From positions 310,001-374,000 of the forward strand of contig DATJED010000028.1 of the NCBI GenBank assembly GCA_035496935.1: DNA of 64,000 bases. Reading direction: 5' to 3'. Positions 17,148-25,083 of the stretch are shown here, in pieces; position 1 is the first letter of the stretch, and every line of letters begins with the position of its first letter. Source of the stretch: Pseudopedobacter sp035496935 (lineage in GTDB: Bacteria; Bacteroidota; Bacteroidia; Sphingobacteriales; Sphingobacteriaceae). Below the pieces are notes generated by a model that saw nothing but the letters and a program-made list of their open reading frames with translations, made no database searches and was not told where the DNA came from. The position numbers and the translations under genes were made by a program.

Positions 17148-18242
17148 TTATTTGAAATTTACCACTTCCCAAAAAGCCTTTTTGGGTTTTAAATCCTCGT
17201 CAAAAAGTAAAGGAAAATTCTTTCTTCCACGCATATTTAACCAGGTGTAACGGTCTGATAAGTTCCAAAAAGTTACACTTGTGATTTCTTTGCGATATTT
17301 ACGGAACACATCAAAAATCATTTTATATTTTTCCATTTGCTGTTTTTCCATTTCTGGTGTAAATACCGCTTTCTCTATATGCTGGCTACCTCCAAGCTGT
17401 CCTCCTTGTCTGCCGGAATACACGGAAACATCCAATTCTGTAACCTGCACTTGTAACCCTAATGAAGAGAACATTTGGATTGATTTTTCAAGTTCTTCCC
17501 GAGACGGATTGTTAACCGACCAGTGGCCTTGTAATCCTACTCCGTGTATAGGAACTCCCTTATCTAAAAGACCTTTAACAAGTTTGTAAATCTTATCTCT
17601 TTTGGCTGGTATTTCTGTATTATAATCGTTATAAAATAAAATCGCTTTCGGATCAGCCTCATGCGCATATTCAAAAGCTTTAGTGATAAAATCTTCGCCG
17701 GTAATTTTAGACCATTTAGTATCTCGTAGAAACGATGGACCATCAGCAATAGCTTCATTTACCACGTCCCAAGCGTAAACCCTGCCTTTATATCGTGAGA
17801 CAACGGTTTGTATGTGCGTTTTAAGGCGTTGTAATAGCACCTCTTTACTTACATCATTATCAGAAGAGTCTTTAAACATCCAATTTGGAGCCTGTGCATG
17901 CCAACACAAAGTATGCCCTCGCACTTTCATTTTGTTTTGTACCGCAAAGTCAATAATAGCGTCCGCATCCCTCCAATAAAAGCGGTTTTCTTGGGGCTGT
18001 AACGAAACCATTTTCATTGCGTTTTCTGCAGTGATACTATTAAACTGCTGGGTAATTAATTTTGCTTCTTCCGCGTTTTTTAGTTCACGCGGGTTTACAG
18101 CCACACCCACGTCAAAGTAACCCTTGTAATAATCTTTTAGTCCTTTTTGTGCGTACGCTGGCGTTAGCATAAAGGCTGTTAAAAAACAAGCATAAAAAAA
18201 CTTTACAAATTCAGACGAAGGGATAAATGATTTAATGTTCAT
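17148..18242 (-). CDS. GH10 endo-1,4-beta-xylanase, exported
   Basis: This enzyme cleaves internal beta-1,4 bonds in xylan, with retention. From the preferred start at 18242 it has 364 residues, a signal peptide ending PAYAQ and a single GH10 barrel. GHTLCWHAQAPNWMF is the conserved barrel segment. Acid/base Glu163 is in YAWDVVNEAIADG, nucleophile Glu269 in VQVTELDVS, and the late-barrel TSVTFWNLSDRYTWL is intact. An in-frame ATG at 18335 would put 31 non-signal residues in front and is less likely. It is divergent from a GH43 gene, making a small xylan or arabinoxylan pair next to the hybrid regulator. There is no carbohydrate-binding module. Confidence 0.93.
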   Translation of the reverse strand: MNIKSFIPSSEFVKFFYACFLTAFMLTPAYAQKGLKDYYKGYFDVGVAVNPRELKNAEEAKLITQQFNSITAENAMKMVSLQPQENRFYWRDADAIIDFAVQNKMKVRGHTLCWHAQAPNWMFKDSSDNDVSKEVLLQRLKTHIQTVVSRYKGRVYAWDVVNEAIADGPSFLRDTKWSKITGEDFITKAFEYAHEADPKAILFYNDYNTEIPAKRDKIYKLVKGLLDKGVPIHGVGLQGHWSVNNPSREELEKSIQMFSSLGLQVQVTELDVSVYSGRQGGQLGGSQHIEKAVFTPEMEKQQMEKYKMIFDVFRKYRKEITSVTFWNLSDRYTWLNMRGRKNFPLLFDEDLKPKKAFWEVVNFK

Positions 18243-18460
18243 AAATTTTTTATTAGATATACAACTCAATAAAGGTAATTTCTTTCCGGTGCCGCCACCT
18301 TCATTATTGATGATGATTTGGACACTTTTGTTCAATAGTGACTTCTAAAAGGAAACAAAAGCACATATGTACTATAATTCTGAACATTGGTACCCATTTT
18401 ACTTAGTTTATCCGCCTACTTTCGTTTTTAGATTGTAAACCTTAAAACCCTTTCTTAAAA

Positions 18461-20176
18461 GTGAAAAGAATCAAATTACTGACGGCCTTATTTGCTGCTT
18501 GTCTATTGGCGGATACTAACAATATAGTTGCGCAAGAAAAGAAAAGTGGAGTAGCAAAATTTACTGATTTTACCTACACCGGCGATGATCGTATTTATAA
18601 CAATCACCCTTTAAACGCTGATGAATTTTATAGCCCTATTTTGCAGGGTTGTTACCCCGATCCAAGTATTACTCGCAAAGGGAATGATTATTATTTGGTA
18701 ACCTCCTCATTTGCAATGTTTCCGGGGGTGCCAATTTTCCATTCTAATGATTTAGTGAACTGGAAACAAATTGGCCATGTTTTAGATAGAACATCGCAAC
18801 TTAAAGTTGAAAGCTCGGGCATTAGCGCAGGCGTTTATGCCCCAGCTATTAGATATAATCCTAATAACGATACGTTTTACATGATCACTACAGAAATTGC
18901 TGGTGGAATGGGAAATATCGTAGTGAAAACAAAAGATCCTTTAAAAGGCTGGAGCGAACCTTATAAATTAAAGTTTAATGGGATAGATCCTTCACTTTTT
19001 TTTGACGAAGACGGCAAAGGCTACGTGGTTCATAACGATGCGCCAGACAGAGGGAAAGAACTTTATAATGGACATAGGGTAATTAAAATATGGGATTATG
19101 ATGTGGAAAACGACCAAGTTGTTCCCGGAACGGATAAAATTATTGTTGATGGCGGTGTTGATCTTTCTAAAAAACCTATTTGGATTGAAGCGCCACATGT
19201 GTACAAAAAGAATGGCCTTTATTATTTAATGTGTGCAGAAGGGGGAACCGGCGGTAACCACAGCGAAGTGATATTTGTGAGCGATAATGTAAAGGGACCG
19301 TACAAGCCAGCTGCTAATAACCCAATTTTGAGTCAGAGACAATTGCCTAGAGATAGAAAAGATAAAGTAGATTGGGCCGGACATGCAGATTTGGTAGAAG
19401 GACCTAACGGCCAGTACTATGGCGTTTTCTTAGGGATTAGACCAAATGAAAAAGATAGGGTTAACATTGGAAGAGAAACATTTATTTTACCTGTTGACTG
19501 GAGCGGTAAATTCCCTGTGTTTGAAAACGGATTATTGCCTTTAGAAACGAAACTTAAAATGCCGAACGGTGTGGTTAATAAAACAGGTAAAGATGGCTTT
19601 TTCCCTAACGGAAATTTCACTTTTAACGACAGCTTTACCGATGGTAAGTTAGATTATAGATGGATTGGGTTGAGAGGGCCTCGTGAAGAATTTATAAAAA
19701 CATCAAAAAAAGGACTTGAGATAAAACCGTTTAATACTAATATTAAAGAGGCTAAACCTACGTCAACACTTTTTTACAGACAGCAGCACAATACTTTTTC
19801 GGCAACGGTAACAATGAATTATACGCCAAGCGCTGAAACTGATATTGCGGGAATAACCTGTTTGCAAAGTGAAGCTTTTAATTACGTGTTTGACGTAACC
19901 AAAAAGCAGAATAAAGATTATTTAGTTTTGCAAAGAACGGAACGTGGAAAATCTACAATCATAGCCTCAAAAGAAATTAAAACAGGTAAACCAATTAAAC
20001 TACAAGTGTCTGCTCAAGGCGATGATTACAGTTTTAACTACGCTTTAGATAACGGCAGTTTCAAAAATTTAGGAGGCGTTGTTTCTGGAGATATACTTTC
20101 TACCAATGTAGCAGGAGGATTCACGGGTGCGTTAATAGGCTTGTATGCCAGCACCGTTAATGATATTCATCCATAA
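18461..20176 (+). CDS. GH43 family beta-xylosidase / alpha-L-arabinofuranosidase, exported
   Basis: The protein is 571 residues starting at GTG; the signal peptide (KRIKLLTALFAACLLADTNN) begins right at this codon. The five-bladed GH43 propeller occupies about residues 55-380. The three catalytic acids are Asp67 in GCYPDPSITRKG (base), Asp176 in GIDPSLFFDEDGKGYVVH (pKa modulator) and Glu243 in IWIEAPHVYKKNGLYYLMC (acid). A C-terminal beta-sandwich of about 190 residues (from FTDGKLDYRWIGLRGPREEF) is the usual concanavalin-like GH43 partner domain. With the divergent GH10 it would finish xylo-oligosaccharides. A strong hairpin terminator follows, so it is transcribed apart from the regulator gene downstream. 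Confidence 0.93.
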   Translation: MKRIKLLTALFAACLLADTNNIVAQEKKSGVAKFTDFTYTGDDRIYNNHPLNADEFYSPILQGCYPDPSITRKGNDYYLVTSSFAMFPGVPIFHSNDLVNWKQIGHVLDRTSQLKVESSGISAGVYAPAIRYNPNNDTFYMITTEIAGGMGNIVVKTKDPLKGWSEPYKLKFNGIDPSLFFDEDGKGYVVHNDAPDRGKELYNGHRVIKIWDYDVENDQVVPGTDKIIVDGGVDLSKKPIWIEAPHVYKKNGLYYLMCAEGGTGGNHSEVIFVSDNVKGPYKPAANNPILSQRQLPRDRKDKVDWAGHADLVEGPNGQYYGVFLGIRPNEKDRVNIGRETFILPVDWSGKFPVFENGLLPLETKLKMPNGVVNKTGKDGFFPNGNFTFNDSFTDGKLDYRWIGLRGPREEFIKTSKKGLEIKPFNTNIKEAKPTSTLFYRQQHNTFSATVTMNYTPSAETDIAGITCLQSEAFNYVFDVTKKQNKDYLVLQRTERGKSTIIASKEIKTGKPIKLQVSAQGDDYSFNYALDNGSFKNLGGVVSGDILSTNVAGGFTGALIGLYASTVNDIHP

Positions 20177-20198
20177 AATTAATATGAAAAGCATAATA

Positions 20199-20240
20199 AG
20201 GAAAGTCGTTTACTACTCGTAAACGGCTTTCCTCATTTAT
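20199..20240 (+). terminator. Terminator after GH43 gene
   Basis: AGGAAAGTCGTTTAC (20199-20213) pairs with GTAAACGGCTTTCCT (20219-20233), a 15-bp stem with one G-U pair and a 5-base loop, followed by a T-rich run. A separate 15-bp palindrome, AGAATGTAACATTCT, lies at 20252-20266. Confidence 0.8.
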
Positions 20241-20327
20241 AATAGCTTTCAAGAATGTAACATTCTGCAACAAAACTTCATTTCTACAATTGTCTGTAAT
20301 TATAATAGAGGATATAAATAATAAAAA

Positions 20328-20360
20328 TTTGTATAAAGCTAAGCGCTTTTGCTATATTAG
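20328..20360 (+). promoter_or_regulatory. Putative promoter of the hybrid regulator gene with palindromic core
   Basis: TTTG (20328-20331), 21 bases, then TATATTAG (20353-20360) approximates the Bacteroidota promoter. The spacer contains GCTAAGCGCTTTTGC, whose centre AAGCGCTT (20341-20348) is a perfect palindrome. It shares the GCTAAnnCG layout of the candidate LacI operators further downstream. Binding by the same repressor is a guess. Confidence 0.35.
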
Positions 20361-20458
20361 AACCTATAAACCTGATTTTGTTAATAGTTCACGATACTGA
20401 TCAAATTACTTGTTCAATATCCTTAACCTTAACATGTACCTTATAAATTTCGTCCAGA

Positions 20459-23400
20459 ATGTTCGTAAAACAACTTAGATTATTTCTAACTAGTGTTTTT
20501 TTTGTTTTCAGTGCAATCGATGGTATCGCTCAGGATGGAAGTTTAAACTTCATGAACATCAGCAGTAGAGAAGGTCTTTCTTCTAATGGTGTGAGTGCCA
20601 TGCTCAAAGATCATTACGGTTTTATGTGGTTTGCAACCAATGACGGTTTGAATAAGTTTGATGGTCTGCATTTTACCATCTACCGTCATGTGGCTTCGGA
20701 TCCGAAAAGTTTATCTTCAAACGAAATAGTTGATTTATACGAAGATCAAAAAGGTCGGCTTTGGGTGGTTACTGCAGCAGGTTTGATGTCTTATAACCGA
20801 AAAACAGATTCTTTTATCGACTATCCTTCTACACGTAAAACTGGAATTAGCTCTGTAACTAGTGACGCTGCTGGGAAAATATGGATTGGCGCATACGACG
20901 GAGTATCAGTTTTAAACCCTGAGACAAAAGAAGTAGAACCCATTAAAATTAAAAACGATTTTGTAAAACGGGTACTAACAAAACCTGTTATAAAAGTTTT
21001 TAGAGACAAACGCAACCGAATGTGGATATGTTCTGGGGCAGGCTTACATCAGTATCTGTATAAAGAAGGTACTGTTGTCCGTTTTTCTAAATCCAACAAC
21101 TCTGATAATACGGTACAGTCTGTTTATGAGGATGAAAAAGGAAACCTGTGGTTGGCTACAAACAACGGACTAATTATGTTGCGGTCTGACGGGAAAGGCA
21201 CCGTAGATTATACTTATGACGCAAATGACAAAAATACAATAAGCAGTAATATTGTTTACGCTATTGCAGGAGATAAAAACGGAGAGATTTGGGTAGGCAC
21301 AGAGGAGGGGTTGAATATTGTAGATCCGACTACGAGAAATGTAAGGCGGATTGAACGTAGTGGCCGCAATAACTATGGTTTAAGAGGTAAAGCCGTAAAA
21401 GGTATTTTAATAGATAAACAGGGCATTTACTGGGTAGCTTCTTACAGAAGTGGAGTAAGTAAATACGATAAAAATCTTGCTTTTTTTAACTTGATACAAA
21501 GCAACCCTTATGATCCGCTCGGGCTAAACGCTCCTGTGGTTACTTCCTTTATACAAGCAGGGGAAAAAAGCGTTTACGTTGGAACAGATGGGGGTGGACT
21601 AAGCGTGTTTGATATACAGACAAGAATCTTTCATCATATCTCGTTTCCCAATATTAAAGACGATAAACTTTCCATACTAGCTATGGAAAAAGTAGGTTCA
21701 GAGATTTGGATAGGAACTTATTTACAAGGCCTTTTTATTTATAATACCAAAACAGGAAGTTGTAAACAAATTAAAAGTGGTGTTGGTTCACAGTCTTTAA
21801 GTGGAGACAATATTTTTTGTATTAAAAAAGATAGTCGTGGTAACGTTTGGGTTGGCACAAATGGGGATGGTGTAACCTGTTATGACTTAGCAACTAAAAA
21901 AGTTGAACATTTCAATAGCAGTGCAACCGGTAAGTATAAATTAAATATAAACGGTTATATACGCTCAATTGAAGAGGATAGTAGGGGCAATATTTGGATC
22001 GGTACAAATGGCTCTGGTATTGTAGTTTATAATCCGGTTACGGAGGAAACCAAGATGTTTTCAAAGGTTAATAATGAATTGTCTAATGATAACGTAACAA
22101 CCATTTACTGTGCAAAAGACGGAAATGTTTATATAGGAAGTGTGGGAGGTGGATTAACTGTTTATGACCAAAACAGCAATAAATTTGTAACCTATTTAGA
22201 ACAAAACGGTTTAGCCAACGATATAGTTTATAAGGTGTTAGAAGACAATCTCGGTAAAATATGGGTAAGTACAAACCGAGGGATTAGCAGTTTTGATTTA
22301 CAAACCAAAAAATTCAAAAATTACTTTTACCATAATGGTGTACAACGGAGCCCTTTTGTTACAGGCGCAGGGATGAAGCTCTCAGACGGACGTTTGTTTT
22401 TTGGCAACACAGATGGATTCAATTATTTTAATCCGGCTCAGCTTTATAGCAATAAAAACGTTCCTTTGGTGGTACTCACAGATTTAAAAATATCTAACCA
22501 AAGCGTTAAACCTGATGAAGATGGCCATATTACAGAAGATATCTCGGTAGCTAAGGAAATAAATCTCGATTACAAACAGAATTTTTCACTAAGTTTTACA
22601 GCGCTCAATTATACCTCTCCTCAAGAAAGCAGGTACTTTTATAAACTGGATAACTTTGATAAAGACTGGAATAGTGTAGGCGCTTCTAATACAGCAGTTT
22701 ATACAAATCTTGACCCCGGAGAATATACTTTTAGGGTACGAGCTTCTAGCGATGCTGGCGAGTGGGAATCTCAGGAAACTACCGTAAAAATTTATGTAAA
22801 GCCTCCTTTTTGGCTCACCTATTATGCCTACGCCTTTTATTTTTTAATTATAGCAACCACCTTGTGGACCATTAGGTATTTGGGGATTCAAAAGTTGAAA
22901 GCAAAATTTGCCATAGAGCAGGAACGCAATAAAGCACAACAGCTTATTGAAGAGGAAAGACGGGAAGCTGACCGCCAGCATGAATTTGACCAGTTGAAGA
23001 TCAATTTCTTAACCAATATCAGTCATGAATTCCGTACACCCATATCTTTGATAATGGGCCCGGTAGAACAATTGCTCCAACAGGAAACTAGTTCCGAAAA
23101 GTCAGGACAGTTAAATATGGTAAGGAGGAATGCCAGACGTTTGTTAAACCTGGTAAATCAGTTGCTGGATTTTAGGAACATTAAGCAGAAAGAGCAGAAA
23201 CTGAATGCAACCGAAGGAGATTTTATTTCCTTTGCCAAAGACGTTAGTGATTCTTTCAGAGATTTAGCGGAGAGAAAACATATCAATTTTGAGTTTAACA
23301 GCACCGTAAAATTTTATTTCACTTTTTTTGATCACGAAAAGGTAGAGCGCATACTGTTTAATCTTCTTTCAAATGCTTTCAAATTTACGTTAAAAGACGG

Positions 23401-24574
23401 CGAGGTGGAACTCAATATCGAAGAAGTGGCAGGTGGGGAGGGGCTAAGAATTACGATAAAAGACACCGGAATAGGGATGGAACAATCAGTTACGGAAAAA
23501 GTCTTTGACCGTTTTTTTCAGAACGATACAAAAGGTGAGGTACTTAATCAGGGCAGCGGTATAGGTTTATCCATTAGTAAAGAGTTTGTACGGCTGCATG
23601 ATGGAAAGATAGAAGTGGAGAGCGTGGTCGGGAGAGGGTCGGTATTTACTATTTATTTTCCTTTTCATAAGTTAGAAGACTGTTTAATACTCGAAGAAGA
23701 TGATGTGTTGTCTGGGTCATATTTTTCTGTAGACGATACTTTTGATACAATAGAGGGGTCTCCAGATACAGAAGCTGAAGCGAATCTGCCGGTGGTTTTA
23801 TTGGTCGAAGACAATGAAGATTTTCGCGTGTATCTGAAAGACAATCTTAAAAAATATTATAGAATTGTGGAGGCCAACAATGGGAAAGAAGGCTGGCAGA
23901 AAGTGCTTTCTGCGCATCCGGATTTGGTGGTGAGTGATATCAGTATGCCACATGTAACCGGTACAGAGCTTTGCCAGAAAATTAAATCGGATAAAAGAAC
24001 CAACCATATTCCTGTGCTTCTCCTCACAGCGCTTACCGCCGAAGAGGACCAATTATTAGGACTTAATAAAGGGGCTAACGATTACATGTCTAAGCCGTTC
24101 AATTTCGAGATTTTGAATGCAAAAATCCGTAATCTCCTAACGTTAAATGAAAGCTTAAAGTCAACTTATAGCAAAAGAATAAAAGTTGATACACCAGAGA
24201 TTGAAATTGAATCGGAAAATGAGAAACTATTGAACAAAGTTATCCAATATGTTGAGGCGAACCTCACTAATCCACAGCTTTCTGTAGAAGAACTGAGTCG
24301 TCATTTGGGTATGAGTAGAGGAACTTTATATACTAAGATTCTAGAGCTTACAGGAGAAAGTCCGGTCAATTTTATTCGTTCGTTAAAACTGGATAAGGCG
24401 GCTATCCTTCTTGAAAAAAGTGAGTTAAATATTTCACAGATCAGCTATGCCGTAGGTTTTGCCGCACCTAATTATTTTGCTAGAGCCTTCAAAGTTAAAT
24501 TTAACATGCTACCATCAGAATATATTACGGCAAAAAGAAATTATCCTGTTGGTTTCGAAAAAATGAGTAGATGA
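20459..24574 (+). CDS. Hybrid two-component system regulator (HTCS), sensor kinase/response regulator/AraC
   Basis: This is a one-protein signalling system of 1371 residues that senses an oligosaccharide in the periplasm and switches on polysaccharide genes. After a signal peptide, about 640 residues are two-component propeller repeats (many copies of GxIWIGTxGGGLxxYD-like). A Y_Y_Y domain follows (about 700-785), then one membrane helix (about 788-808). HisKA has His856 in NISHEFRTPISLIMG, and the ATPase has NLLSNAFKF and GSGIGLSISKE. The receiver has phospho-acceptor Asp1160 in LVVSDISMP, and an AraC-type helix-turn-helix lies at about 1270-1365. All modules are intact. It stands between the GH43 and the mannosidase block; either could be its target, but the large SusCD locus is the more usual partner. 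Confidence 0.96.
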   Translation: MFVKQLRLFLTSVFFVFSAIDGIAQDGSLNFMNISSREGLSSNGVSAMLKDHYGFMWFATNDGLNKFDGLHFTIYRHVASDPKSLSSNEIVDLYEDQKGRLWVVTAAGLMSYNRKTDSFIDYPSTRKTGISSVTSDAAGKIWIGAYDGVSVLNPETKEVEPIKIKNDFVKRVLTKPVIKVFRDKRNRMWICSGAGLHQYLYKEGTVVRFSKSNNSDNTVQSVYEDEKGNLWLATNNGLIMLRSDGKGTVDYTYDANDKNTISSNIVYAIAGDKNGEIWVGTEEGLNIVDPTTRNVRRIERSGRNNYGLRGKAVKGILIDKQGIYWVASYRSGVSKYDKNLAFFNLIQSNPYDPLGLNAPVVTSFIQAGEKSVYVGTDGGGLSVFDIQTRIFHHISFPNIKDDKLSILAMEKVGSEIWIGTYLQGLFIYNTKTGSCKQIKSGVGSQSLSGDNIFCIKKDSRGNVWVGTNGDGVTCYDLATKKVEHFNSSATGKYKLNINGYIRSIEEDSRGNIWIGTNGSGIVVYNPVTEETKMFSKVNNELSNDNVTTIYCAKDGNVYIGSVGGGLTVYDQNSNKFVTYLEQNGLANDIVYKVLEDNLGKIWVSTNRGISSFDLQTKKFKNYFYHNGVQRSPFVTGAGMKLSDGRLFFGNTDGFNYFNPAQLYSNKNVPLVVLTDLKISNQSVKPDEDGHITEDISVAKEINLDYKQNFSLSFTALNYTSPQESRYFYKLDNFDKDWNSVGASNTAVYTNLDPGEYTFRVRASSDAGEWESQETTVKIYVKPPFWLTYYAYAFYFLIIATTLWTIRYLGIQKLKAKFAIEQERNKAQQLIEEERREADRQHEFDQLKINFLTNISHEFRTPISLIMGPVEQLLQQETSSEKSGQLNMVRRNARRLLNLVNQLLDFRNIKQKEQKLNATEGDFISFAKDVSDSFRDLAERKHINFEFNSTVKFYFTFFDHEKVERILFNLLSNAFKFTLKDGEVELNIEEVAGGEGLRITIKDTGIGMEQSVTEKVFDRFFQNDTKGEVLNQGSGIGLSISKEFVRLHDGKIEVESVVGRGSVFTIYFPFHKLEDCLILEEDDVLSGSYFSVDDTFDTIEGSPDTEAEANLPVVLLVEDNEDFRVYLKDNLKKYYRIVEANNGKEGWQKVLSAHPDLVVSDISMPHVTGTELCQKIKSDKRTNHIPVLLLTALTAEEDQLLGLNKGANDYMSKPFNFEILNAKIRNLLTLNESLKSTYSKRIKVDTPEIEIESENEKLLNKVIQYVEANLTNPQLSVEELSRHLGMSRGTLYTKILELTGESPVNFIRSLKLDKAAILLEKSELNISQISYAVGFAAPNYFARAFKVKFNMLPSEYITAKRNYPVGFEKMSR

Positions 24575-24675
24575 GGTGTTTTTTTCTTCTATATCAACTA
24601 TATCAAGCAGGATTAAAAATATTATTAAAGTGTCCCACACTGTATGCCTATTAGCGCCTAGCGGTGCGGTTTGGT

Positions 24676-24963
24676 TTATGAAATCTCTGTCCATAATTGC
24701 ATTGAAGGTTCCCAATCGCATTGTTCAATAACTTCGTCGTTGAATTGCCTTACTATTGCTTTGTCCTTTTTTCTAAAATGTCCGTTAGAAATTGTGATTT
24801 GATCTGTTGTGAAATGTGTATCTGCAACTAAAGTTCCGGATATTGGCGTTGTAGGGCCATCAACGTCTGATTCTCATTGCAAAATATATTGGGTTTAAAA
24901 TCCTGAGTGGAATATTGAGGATTCAATGATAAGGAAAATGATAGATAAGGTTCTTAATTTCAT
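24676..24963 (-). pseudogene. Decayed remnant of an exported protein gene
   Basis: On the minus strand an ATG at 24963 opens a signal-peptide-like start (MKLRTLSIIFLIIESSIFHS) that ends in a stop after about 22 codons. In another frame a protein-like tail follows, containing DVDGPTTPISGTLVADTHFT and ending EQCDWEPSMQLWTEIS before a stop at 24676. The two ends look like the N- and C-termini of one exported protein with the body deleted. I do not recognise the family with confidence; the tail reads like the end of an exported hydrolase. Confidence 0.45.
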
Positions 24964-25017
24964 TTTAGATAATTTACGACTTATTAAAGCAGAATAAATA
25001 GAAATGGACAAGAAGCT

Positions 25018-25067
25018 AAATGAAAAATGCCTTCATAACGTTGTATTATTGAAGGCATTTTTCATTT
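25018..25067 (-). terminator. Terminator after first DUF4965 gene
   Basis: AAATGAAAAATGCCTTCA (25018-25035) pairs perfectly with TGAAGGCATTTTTCATTT (25050-25067), an 18-bp stem with a 14-base loop. A/T flanks make it bidirectional. It lies 16 bp past the minus-strand stop codon. Confidence 0.85.
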
Positions 25068-25083
25068 TGTCATTAATGTGATT

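Larger units (their letters stand above)
24575..25083. other. Gap between regulator and DUF4965 gene
   Basis: This 509-bp stretch has no intact gene. It holds the remnant of a minus-strand gene (24676-24963, listed separately) and the terminator hairpin at 25018-25067. I saw no strong terminator directly after the regulator stop codon. Confidence 0.6.

Noticed and set aside
24515..24721. Minus-strand open frame overlapping the end of the hybrid regulator
   Set aside because: It is antisense to the AraC domain and overlaps the pseudogene tail in a different frame; no protein-like features.
25018..25067. Long inverted repeat as an insertion-sequence end
   Set aside because: The 18-bp stem lies directly past a stop codon with a short loop, no transposase is nearby and no partner copy is seen; a terminator explains it.
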